A stretch of DNA of 64,000 nucleotides. It comes from Liolophura sinensis (Eukaryota; Mollusca; Polyplacophora; Chitonida; Chitonidae). How positions within the stretch are numbered: position 1 is the first letter of the stretch; every line of letters starts with the position of its first letter. The notes under the pieces were generated by a model, which was given only the letters and a program-made list of their open reading frames with translations, had not been told where the DNA came from and did no database searches. The stretch is taken from the NCBI RefSeq assembly GCF_032854445.1, contig NC_088303.1, forward strand, positions 34,329,265 through 34,393,264. The letters are read 5' to 3'. Shown here piece after piece: positions 12,201-24,200 of this stretch. A program made the translations under genes and the position numbers.

Positions 12201-15200
12201 GCCCGCTTGCTATCTCTCGACATAGAACAGTTATATGCCACTACTGAGGGCCAGCAAATGGCCACAGTTATCCAATTCCAACCTTCTGGGTAAGTCTTTA
12301 TACTTTATTTACAAAGTACTTGTAGACATTCAAGGAATTCCCATTATGGTTGAAAAGGAGGAGTATTTCTTTGCCTCTAGGTATTAATTATCTAAGAATA
12401 ACCTTATCATGTTGGATTTTGCTGAGTGTGTTCTCACCCCTGTAGGCTGTAATGGAGTCTACTGTCTTGACATACATGTATGTGCACAAGGCTACTGTGG
12501 TGTGTGTGTGGGGAGGGTTTCCATAACGCTTATCCAAAATTTTTTTCCCTTTGAGTTCTACGTAAAAGAACAGTTTAATTCATTGTAGACAAATGTATAT
12601 TGTATTGGGCTCATAAACTATGAACTGGTTAAAACTTTACCTATATGTACGTGTAACCAAATGTTAGCCAGTTAAGTTAGGGTAAATGTAAGTTAGAGTA
12701 AATGTAAGTTAGAGTAAATGGCCAAAAATTTGGCCCATTATTATTATCAAGTTGCACATTTTGCGTAATTCTTCGAGATCTATTGATCTTAAAAAGCTGT
12801 GATCTGGTTTGTTTCGAAGGTGGTAAAATGGCCTATGGGAAGGATTTAAGTTTTATCATATCAAGTGTCATTTTATGACATTTTTTTGCCTATAAAAATG
12901 TGATTTTTTGGTAACAAATTTTGGGTCATTTAATGTAATTGGCTTAAACAAAAGTTTTATTCTTTTGTGGACAGATAAACTTAACTCAATTAAGTCGCCT
13001 CATTTTTGCAGGACAATTAAATCATTTTAACTAGCCAAAGATGGAGTTAGCCAAAGATGGCCCCTGTTCTTCTCTTTGTTCATTGGGCTTTAGTGCATGT
13101 AACGTGTGCACAGTGCTATCTGAGAACCAGTATTGCGTCAAACAACAATCAGAAAAAAATATGTAAAAATAAGTAAAAATATGACCTCAGGAATACTTAA
13201 TAATATTGCTGCTGTAGGTATTATCCTCCTGAGCCTTGTAGCTGTTTAATATAAGGAAAATCAAGTTTCAACTTTCAATAAAAAATTTTGTGCTGATTTG
13301 CTATCTTTAAATGACAGTGTAATTAGTTTAAAAAATCTGGGGCTGAAAGATTACATACTTGTGGTTAACTTGCCGTGCTGAAACTAGTTTGTGGTCAAAG
13401 ACAACTTCATGCATACGTTAACATAAGCCAGACAAATTCCGTTTGGTTAACTAAACATCAGAAGACCAGATTTATGCCTGATATCTTTTCGCTTGACATG
13501 GCTCAGGGACCATGTTAGTTATAAGTAGGAAACGACAGACTACAACCTGTATGTTTTACCAAGTTTCAAATCTGCAGGAATGTCATGCTGCAATGACATA
13601 TGATCAAATTTGTTTTTAACTGTAGTTTTTTCTCGTTTGATCCAATCTAAATTCCGAAGTTCTTTTTGTAAACATATATGTTCATAAGGTAACCAAGACT
13701 AGATGATTTGAAGTCAAAATTTGTAGTCAGTGTTACAAGTATGTTGACCACATAAAAGGCATTTGAATATACATATGTATAAATAATAATTACATCCTCA
13801 AGTGTGGGTCTTAAAAGGCTTTTGGATTTTTATGTATTCTCTTCTGTCCTAGCCTATTGCAGTTGCCAGATTTCCTGTTTAAATAGTCTGGCCCAGTGGA
13901 GGTATCATTGAAATAGTAGCTGTGCTGTACCAGTATTTAGAGCTGTGAGTTAAGAAAGGCATGGAAACTCTCATATGGTGTTGATAGAGCTGTACTGTAG
14001 GCCATGTGTCACCAGTTTCTCCCTTGTTTCACATGTGGCTCGTTTTGTGCACAGGTTTATCTGGGGACACCACCACCTACCCTAAATACCCTACAAAAAA
14101 TTAAAACAGAAAAAAAAAAAACCCTAGTATTTGTACATGATATATATGCTCATTTCTAAATCTTTCACGCTAAACCAGTTCAATGTTTTAGGTATTTAAA
14201 CAAATTTTTAAATTAAAAATTTAAGCAAGAAATTCTTTATTCAGAGTATGAAGTCTTTAAATGTATAAAAAAACAATGTTGATTGTTGTTTAATGCTTTA
14301 TTCACAAATATATGTAGGCTGTGCAGCTAGAGAGTATATTATGGGTGCAGGAAACTGGAGTGCACAGAGTAAACCATTGACCTTTGGCAAGTGTATATAA
14401 CGGAAACCGTTTATTGCCAGAAAGACCTGGAGAACAATGGATGCAGTGGCTTGTTAGATAAGATGTTGATAATGTACATGCATGTGTTCTGGCATAAATA
14501 GTACTTTTGTGGATGGATTTAGAACTAGTACTGTAACTTCACTGTTCTTGAAGTAAGTGATATGTATTTTTCCTGTCCTGTGTAGTAATCACTTGAGTGA
14601 GACAAAGTCTACATCTGAGTACTCAGAGCATTGCATTGTAAAGTCATAGCCAATATAAAACTATACCTGTAGAAAGGCGAAAGATTTGGAAAGACTCGCT
14701 AACTTTTAGTGTGAAGGAGAAAATGTTAGGAATACACACATCAGTCCTATGAAAGTAGTGTTAATCGAGAAGTACAAGCAAAGTATGAAGGATGAGCAAA
14801 TGGCTGTTCTCAAGTTGAAGACGTATAATTACACATGCAGGATGAGTGAGTGAGTGAGTGAGTGCTTGGGGTTTAACATCGTACTTAACACATGCAGGAT
14901 GAGTGAGTGAGTGAGTGCTTGGGGTTTAACATCGTACTTAACACATGCAGGATGAGTGAGTGAGTGCTTGGGGTTTAACATCGTACTTAACACATGCAGG
15001 ATGAGTGAATGAGTGAGTGAGTGCTTGGGGTTTAACATCGTACTTAACACATGCAGGATGAGTGAGTGAGTGAGTGCTTGGGGTTTAACATCGTACTTAA
15101 CACATGCAGGATGAGTGAGTGAGTGAGTGCTTGGGGTTTAACATCGTACTTAACACATGCAGGATGAGTGAGTGAGTGCTTGGAGTTTAACATCGTACTT

Positions 15201-18200
15201 AACACATGCAGGATGAGTAGTGCCTGGAATAAGCCCTGAAATACATGTAAACTGCATGTACTTGTATAAGAGTAAGAATGCACTCCAGCCCCCGCGATCA
15301 CGAAGCGATCTTAGACTTAAGTCAAAATTTTAAATCACTTTGAATTTGTTATTTCTAATGTAATGACATTGCTTGATAACATAAATGTGGGGTAAGTAAT
15401 TTTACAACAAATTTCAGTCAAAACAATAGAAAGGAACATAACAAATTTAAAATGATTAAAATTTTGCAATATCGCTTCGTGGTTGCGGAGGCCTTGACAA
15501 AGAGTTTAAAATGGATAGTATTGATTTTGATTTTGCAGTTTCAAGTAGATGTCATGAAATTTCATTACTTGTACATATATAATAGTCATAATATTATGTA
15601 CATAGGAAAGTTTTCTCCTTTAGGAGATGATAGGATTCAAATGAAGCGTGGCACAATAGACACAGAATTGACCAAAATGAATTTAGAATCTTGATGGGTA
15701 TAATATTGCATGTTAATGTCGTGAAATCACCAGAATACATTTGGGAGGATATGACATGCAAGTATGAAAATAACTCTCAAGGACAATTTTAAACAAAAAA
15801 CAGTTCTATCATTCAGACTCATAGCAGGGACAACACAAGTGCATATAAATACCTGGAATGGCTAAGCAGGACAGTTGTAAAATAATGCACTTGCGTCATT
15901 GGAATCTGGTCTGAACCACGTGAAACCCTCTCTGTGGGAGCACCTTAAGGATAGTAAAAGAAAAAAAAAAAGGCAAATGTATTTGAACCAAAGAAAAACA
16001 GTTTGTACATCTACATTGGCATTCATCAAGGTCAAAGGCTATGATCAATGCTACCAACTGCAGTGTTTTCAGTTATTGCATTATAACAATGGAGCTATCT
16101 TGCACCCTTTATACAGTATTACTGGTATGTGTTTTTTTTTTTTTTTCAGTGACAGGTATTTTTTTTCTTTTTACACTCAGGCGCCTGATTGAATGAATGG
16201 CCCATATTAAAGAAAGGAGGCCAAATGTTGAAAATTTGACTAACAGACCTTACAGGCAGAAATGCCGATTATTGTCTGTTAGAATGTTAATATTTTTGTA
16301 CGTTATACCTGAAGTGACAGTTTTTGTTCAGTCGGTTGATTTATTACCCGGAATTAAGAGATTTACGGTACTGTAATACAGTGCATATGGATTTAGTTTT
16401 AGGTTATTTCTGTCTCATTTTAGTTAAGTTCCTATAAAGTACATGTGGATGCATTCACATTTCTAGGAGATATATATGTACTTGTACTCTGTGTTAATGA
16501 CCTACTGTATCTTTAGTTCAGCTGACCAAGCTGTAGTTGAGTGGTAACATCCCTTTATTTGTGCACAGGTCTGGCGTGCTTGTCTCCCTTGACCTGGGAA
16601 CTCAGGGTTATTACGATAGACAACAACTCTACAGTACACTCAACTCAGTTGTCAATGATGGTTATCTGGGAGCAAACAGGGTTAGTCCTCTAGGATTCGG
16701 GTTCAGAGAACTGCGAAGGGGTAAGTACATCAATACATATTTGATTTACTGGGCTCTTTGAATTTTTAAATATTTTTTCCCCAACTATTGTGTTAATTAT
16801 TAATATTTCAAGTTCGTTAATATCTACAGTTTGCTTTACTTTATTTTGCTGGTTTTCTCTTGTGGTGTAATATTTTAAGTTTATGGTTATTATTAACATG
16901 GTAAAGGGGTATTTTCAGTTTAATTCATGTATTTATTGTTAATCAGCTATTTGTGTTTTTAAGGAATTGAATGCAGGGCCTTTAGTCAGACTGTCTTTTT
17001 TTATCATAATCAAGCATACACTAGGTACTGTATGTGTTTTGTTCTGTGAAATTTGTTTTTGGATTACATAAATGTTAGATTTAGTGCTGGACAGTTTTGA
17101 GCGTAAGACACAAGATCTTCTAAAATGAAATTGAATTATATGTAGTTTCAATTACTTTTCAAAAATTTTCCAAAAATTTTATATGTTTTGGCTCTGAATG
17201 AAATTCTTTAAAATCTCAGTAGTTACTTGTTTTTGTATGTGATACTTTACAACCTGATTTTATCCATTTGGTTTGTTTTATATATTTTTTATTTTATGTT
17301 ATAATTGTGATTACTGTAAATCTTTAACCTTTTCAACCACTAAAGCACTTTTTTCAGTGGAAGTTAAGCGTACAGTTATTGTGAAAATGAAGTTTAAAAT
17401 TATTTGTTTGTCTCATTAAAGATGAAAGCTTCATAAAACTATGGTAATTATTTCTCTAAATCCCACAGTTCTCTCAGAATGTTTCAAAATATTGCTTGCA
17501 GAGGTGGTAGAAAAGGTTGAAGAATTAGGGTATATTCTGTGGAAGTGTGTGTGAATGTTTTTTGGTTAGATCGAGTACCTTTGCATGAGTTTGTGTGTCT
17601 ATTGAAGGTGGTTGGTGCATTATTGTGCATGTTTGTGTCATTTCTGTGTACTACATTTACGGACTGAAATATCAGGGAAAATTAACAACAGAATCTCTGG
17701 TGTGGCCAAGAAGAACATATTGGCCCGTCTCTTACGTGTAGATGATATCTTAACCAAGCCCCCTTGGATATTAGCTCATTCCTCAGTTAAATAAAGGAAA
17801 GCATAATTAAACAGTTCTGTAATTTATGTAAAGCATCTAGTGGAAGCTGTGTATTTAGATAATTGTGTATAAATGTAAATATGGTGTCTGGTGACCGAGT
17901 TAAATGTTGATCCACCACAATCCATTCAGACCAGTGCTTGTATTATTCTACTCAACCAGCCAAACCAAAATTCTGATGGTCTTGGACCACTGTTAGTTTT
18001 GAACTCTAAACACATGCATTATAAAAGCAGCGCAGACAGTCAAATAATGTAAAGGTACAAACAATGCTGACTTTTATGCTGTTGAACATTATGTTCCACA
18101 TCCACGTTTATATAGCAGGGATACTTGTCAGAGCCAATGCTTCAGAATTTCAGCAGCACACTCAGTTTACATGTTCCACAGCTCTCCTTTCGCATTATCC

Positions 18201-21200
18201 ATCTTTTAGGAATGCTCTTAACTATACTTTTTTTCTTCCTCAAACACATAAATGTATTTATAACACTGCATACTAGTATCCCAAGTTTGCTGTGTGTGGG
18301 AAAGTCTGACAGCAACCTGCAGGTGATCGAGGGTTTTCCCCCTGGCTCTGCATGGTCTCTTTTCACCGCAGTTTTGGCCGGCGTTGTTGTATAAGTGAAT
18401 TTTCTTTAATTTGGCGTAAAAAAAAAAATCATGTAAATAAATTAGATAGCATCCCAAGTTGAAACCAGGTATAAGTTACTGAATATTAGGTACACTTCAG
18501 TTCAGTTCAGTTCAGTTCAAATTGGAATGTTTGCTGTTTTTATGTGCTTTTAGCCTGGATGACCAAAAACTGAAAAAAAGTTGTCTCCTGTTTGTTGTCA
18601 CCAATGGAAAAATTATCCAGAAGCAGCCAAAACCATCGATAAGGGTCAATTCAAGCACATGCATTAAAGCCTAGTATCTAACCACTTTAAAATCATCTGG
18701 CCAAAGAACTGTGAAAAACTTAAGAGAACAGGAAAACTGTAAGAACATGATCATCTTAACAAGACTTATGTGGGAAAACCCTGTTCTAAGTGGAAGGTGA
18801 ACCATCCTGAGGTGAAGATGAACTTGCTAACAGAGAAAAAAAGAGAAACACACCACTCATTTGCTTGTTGTAAAGAAGTCTCTGATAATTTGTCTGGTTC
18901 CCTGCCAAACTGATGTCAACAAGTGAAGATATATGAAGTGGAGGAAAACCTGGTGTCTTCCAGTACATATACTAGCTGGGGTGTCAGGCGCCAGGTGTTA
19001 GGGGGAAGCCAGAGCCTTGGCTTGACTTGCAGCCACCATTCTCAGATTCTAATGGAAGGCCAGTTTACAGTTTTGTGCCACAGGTTTTCCTGATTAAAGC
19101 CTTTCATAACGATGTTAAGATACAAGTAATTCAATGTTTACTGCAGCTTAGTCTGAGAAGCATCCTGTTGCCTGAGCCCATGTACACATGTGTGTCTTTA
19201 TTGGATGATAGAATTTTGCAGAGTTATTATAAGGTGTTGAAAAGTATACATGACCTTGACACTGATGCAGTCTTGAGTGTTACAATGTCGTATCTGTTGT
19301 GAAATGATTGCTTAGCATTGCTTCCACTTTGATGTTTCGAAATTCATCGCCCTGCAAACAGTGATAATTGGATACTGTTGCTAAGTGAATGACAGTTTGT
19401 TCTGACAGTCTTACAGAAAATGTTTTTGGTATATTTATAACTACAACATCTGGTGATGATGATATCACATTTTAATTTACTGTCACATTTTTTACCTGCA
19501 TTTTTGGGGTTCCCAACCAGTTTAATAAGCAGTCAACAGAACCACACAAACAGATGTAGGGTAATAAATACACATGTACATAATGGTTTTGTGATTATCT
19601 GAAAATGACACAAATGTGTTGGGCTACAACTTCAATTTCATGGCACACAGATCTGGGTTTTATTATCTTAACTGCTTGACTGACATAATTTGTCTTTAAT
19701 TCTTTTAGAAAAAGATCTAAAAAGGCATTAAAATACAGTATCAAAAAAAAAAAAAGTTCTTGATTTATCCATTCCTTTTTGTTTGGATTGATGTAGTAAA
19801 CAACATGTTAAAGAACAAGGCTGTACTCTGTAAACAGACATACATGCTCAAATAAATGGATCTGAATATCCTCATACACCTGTATTAGTGAAATCTTTTT
19901 GAATACAGTACAGCCCAGGCTAAAACTCAATTCTTTACTGCTCGCATTGCACTACGAGATATTGAATGACGGTCTACAGATGCACGATGAACCCTCTACT
20001 GAGCTGTGTCGGAGACCTGCTGAGGCACGTAGGATTATCCTCAAAGTTATGAATATAGTTCCGTCTACTGACTAATCCTAGCTAGTTTGCAAGCGAAGGT
20101 TCAGTCCCCCATGTATTCAATTATGTGAACACATACCAGCTGTGAAAAGCGAAAAGTTTATCTTGCGATATGTTACTTACCTCAACAAACAAAATCAGTT
20201 CAACTTGATTAAGTCATTTATTAAAGGGAGTAAATATACCAATTCATCAATTGGTATCGACGGTCAGCGTACTAATTTAGATATATACATTTATGTTATG
20301 CCATATACAACCTTACAGCATATACTTTATAGCAAAGTTGACAAATGTTCGCTTAAACTTTACAAACCAGCGCGATTTTCTTGTGAATATAGCACATGCA
20401 ATATTGCACGCCTCCCGTCTGGGACATCGCTCCAACACAGACAGACAGCAGACTTGTGCGGCCTTGCCTTAGTGTGATCATTTGTCGTGTTTGTATAAAA
20501 AATACATCTAAATAACCTCATGTATTTATGTTTCTAAAGGATGCGTGTAAAACTCATATTGAAAGAACTAAAGAAAAAAAATAAACCCAATGCATGTTCA
20601 GGACAGAATCAGCAGGCCATAGACTTTAGGCTAACCCGAAAATGGCTGGTATATTTTTTTTCAATTTGACTGGTGTGTTAACGAAGTTTTTAAGATTAGC
20701 CTACGTTACTGATTGTCTACAAAAGTAATTGTTGACCAATATTCCACCCAGAAAGTTAAGCATAAGATGGATTTACACAGAAACAGTGAATCCATCCCCA
20801 GCAGTTTTAAGAGATTATTTCATTTCTTTGTTTTCATTGTTATTTCAGTGTTAAGACTTTCAAAACCATATAGTTTGTGTCAGTTAAGGTTTCTAAGTGT
20901 TGATTCTTTCAAAGTTGCTCAGGTATATCTGAGGTACATTATCTCGTGTTCAAAAACCGTTCAAAAACTCTCCAAGTTTCTAAGTTGGACCCGAGGTACA
21001 CCATTCATTTTTTTTAACTTTCAAAGTTTCTAAGAGTGTTGTTCTTCTGAGTGTTGATTTCAAAAGCTCCTGATGTACATCTGAGGTATAGGCGTACAGC
21101 TGAGGTGTACTTGAGGTACAGTACACCTCAGATAATATAGATGGGGTTTACACCTCATCTGTACCTCACACTAAGGTGTACATGAAGCATACACCCCATA

Positions 21201-24200
21201 TACACCTCATCTGTACCTCACACTGAGGTTTACACCTCATGTCGGGAATCTTGCATCGACTCACTTGTAAACCATTACTTCAAAAGAAGGTTGCCACGTT
21301 GTAATCGAAAAGGCACACATCAGATATTTAACCTCAGTTTCATGTCTTTTAAAAATTCTTTTAAATCATCTCATCATTAAATTTTCCATCGTCAACTTTC
21401 CACAGTCAGCACGTAGGCAGAACAGTTCTCATCTACGTGTGTGTGATCAGTCACAGTGGACAGATCACTGACTCTGCAGGTGACCGTCTCTCCTGGAGCT
21501 CTCTACAGGCCCTCTACAAACTCTCTAAAAGACCTCTAGGATCATGCTAATCTCCTGCCTGTACTGTATATGGCATTACATCCCTGTCAAGTTAGTAACG
21601 AAATACTGCAACAGGTTTTAGGACATGGAAAATGCTTACATTCCAGAATTATATATTCCACATGGCTGTTTTGCAGTATCAGCTTCTCTTGGGACCTATT
21701 CGGGTAGCATGCAGGTAATACATGGAAAAGCTGCCAAGGATAATAAGAGCAATGATAACGTCAGTCGGGTTGTCTATCAAATATGTGTTTTAAGAGCTGG
21801 CATGACACCCAAAATAAAACTCCACAGTGAAAAAAGCTCATAGTTTTGTATTGAAGAGGAACTCATTTGTTTGTAGACTAAACTCTTAGACGGCTCAACA
21901 GCTGGTGTGTGAGCACCAGCTGCTTTTCTTACCTTGCAGAAACATGCCATGTTGTGTAGCTCTACTCCACACCATATCTCTCATGAAACGGTTAATGGGA
22001 CGTACTGCGTGCTAGTGCTTTGTATTTGTTCCATTTGTTTCCATTCCCTTAAGATATACCTTGATGAGGACTACGTGTGAATGTACCAGTACCTTGGGCG
22101 TCCAGGAATCCGTTTAGCAAATGTGTTTTACACAAAGCAAGTTGTTAAACACAAATAGTACTTCAATAAAACTTCATGGACAACCACCCAAAACCACATT
22201 TTTGATTTTTGTATAGCTGCACTGTGTGAAATGTTGACGCTGTTTCTTTCTTCGCTTATCTTTGTTTGGTTGGCATGTTTGTGTCATAAAGTTGGTGTTT
22301 GGTCTGATAGAAGGTACATATTGTGAACTCTGCAATAGACACTGGCAATTCATTGTCTTCTTTGTTGTAATTAACTCTGTCATACTTGATCTCCTTTGTA
22401 GCGGAAACCTGTACAACCTGAGTTGGGATATAAATAGTATAACATTGCTGTGCTTAGCATGGTTGTTGTGTGGTATTGACTGGTTTTCAGTTGTATGTGT
22501 ATAATAATCTGAATAATGGATCATTATCAGATTAATGATAATCCGGATCACCCCTGTCCATGCATGATCATAAGTCATGTTGTGTCTTACAGCTTTGAAT
22601 GTCTGTTGTTCTTCTGGAAGAGATTTTGTTCTTTCAGACCTGTGTCCCAAAACCACTTCTTCTGGTGATTTGGACGTTTGTCAGGTGTCATCTTTTGATG
22701 ATTTCGATGTTTGTATGATGTCATACTCTGATGATTTGAATGAATGAATGAATGTCATTTTCTGATTTTGAATGTTTGTTTGATGTCATTTTCTGATTAT
22801 GTGAATGTTTGTCATCTTGATGATTTGAGTGTTAATGTATCAAGTTCTTCTTGAACAGATTTTGTCCTTTTGTCATCTTCTGATGATTCTGATGTTTGTC
22901 TGATGCCCTCTTTTTGTCCTTTGTTGCCATGAATGATGTTACCCTGCCTTGACAGCTGATCTACATCATTACTAATGCAGTATACCATGATAGATGTCTG
23001 CATGGATACATTCTGTTGGTCTGTGGCAATGACAAAGATGTTAACTTGTGAATGAAACTTTTCCTTATGTCTGTCCTTGACTGGTTTATCTTTTATTCTT
23101 GTCTCATGTTATCATGTGCTCTTCATTTGGGTATTACTAGATTCCCCGTCAATGATTTGTACACTGTTCCCAGTGTTGGTAGTAGGTGGTGCAGGCCATA
23201 GTCTGTATTTGTTTTGTCCGAGAATTTTTTTTGTTTTTCACCCATCATCAACTGCTAGTGTTGGTCATATCATGTTTTTTTGCATGTTTTCCATGAATAC
23301 TGCCTGTTATGTTTTGCCCAGCTTGGAATTTAGGCATTTGTCTGTATCATTGGATTGAACTTGTAGATGTTTGCCAGGGATGCAACATTGCCTTGAAGTA
23401 AAGCATGACCGTTGACAAGCTTGCAGCCCACCCACCATTTGTGCATTTTGTGGAATGGAGCCTACAGTTTCCGTGTCTGTCTGTCTGTCTGTTTGTCCCG
23501 CGTGGCCTAAGTGTTGATGGCAGTGGTGCCTGGTGCTCTTTCCAGATCCAGTAACCTGTCCAACTAAGGTTGGTCGAGAGCCCTCTGCTTTGCCACGAGC
23601 TGGAGATAACTGGGCAAACCTTCTTGTGAACAATGCTTTTCCTTGCAATGGCCGTGTGATTGGTTGGGAATACTACCGTGCCTCTGCTTCTGGCACTGCT
23701 TTCCTCAGTGTTTGGCGTCAGGTGTCGGGCTCAGAGTTCACTCTAATTGGCAAGACACGGATCCCAGCTGGCCAAGTAGGCTTCCACACAGTTTCCACTG
23801 ATAGCCCGATTAGCGTAAACCAGGGAGACTTTATCGGCGTCCATTACCCCAGAGCTCAACGCTCCGGTGTGGTGGCCAGTTCCATTGCTGGTGACAAAGG
23901 GGTGCCCATCAGTGAATTATTCCAGAACTATTACATTCAAATGTTTGATGACCAGGTGGTAGAAGGGGTTCCTGTGGATGTCAACGACCAGACGTATTCT
24001 ATCACGGGCACCACTCTGGCCCTGCGTGCACTCATGGATTACCCTGCAGGTAGCTCTGTGGACCCACAATCCTCAGGACCTCTCTCCCTCACACTTCCAC
24101 ACACACACACACACACGCTGTTGTCTGCTCTCACTGCTCACTATTGCTCACTTCGCTCAAACATGATGTATGTTAGTACATGCACACCAAGGCTTCTGCT

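Larger units (their letters stand above)
12290..16568 (+). other. Intron splitting the SEA domain
   Basis: About 4.3 kb without recognised coding sequence. It holds a small GTTAGAGTAAAT repeat near 12671-12719, the GAGTGAGTGAGTG tandem array at 14831-15217 and a foldback element at 15288-15492. Splice sites are CTGG|GTAAGT and TGTGCACAG|GT. Confidence 0.75.
16721..23545 (+). other. Intron after the SEA domain
   Basis: About 6.8 kb, the longest gap between recognised exons. It holds dispersed repeat A (17312-17522, minus strand), a SINE piece at 18292-18445, a TGAGGTGTAC-rich repeat at 21074-21240, a degenerate repeat at 22660-22905 and a CTGT run near 23475-23491. I found no exon with the required phase and recognisable content. 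The 160-codon minus-strand frame at 22174-22656 has no domain. Confidence 0.65.

Noticed and set aside
14829-15301. Minus-strand frames with [11 protein letters not shown] repeats
   Set aside because: Direct product of the GAGT-rich tandem array read backwards.
22174-22656. 160-codon minus-strand frame
   Set aside because: No recognisable domain, low-complexity surroundings, no splice or promoter signal; likely chance.
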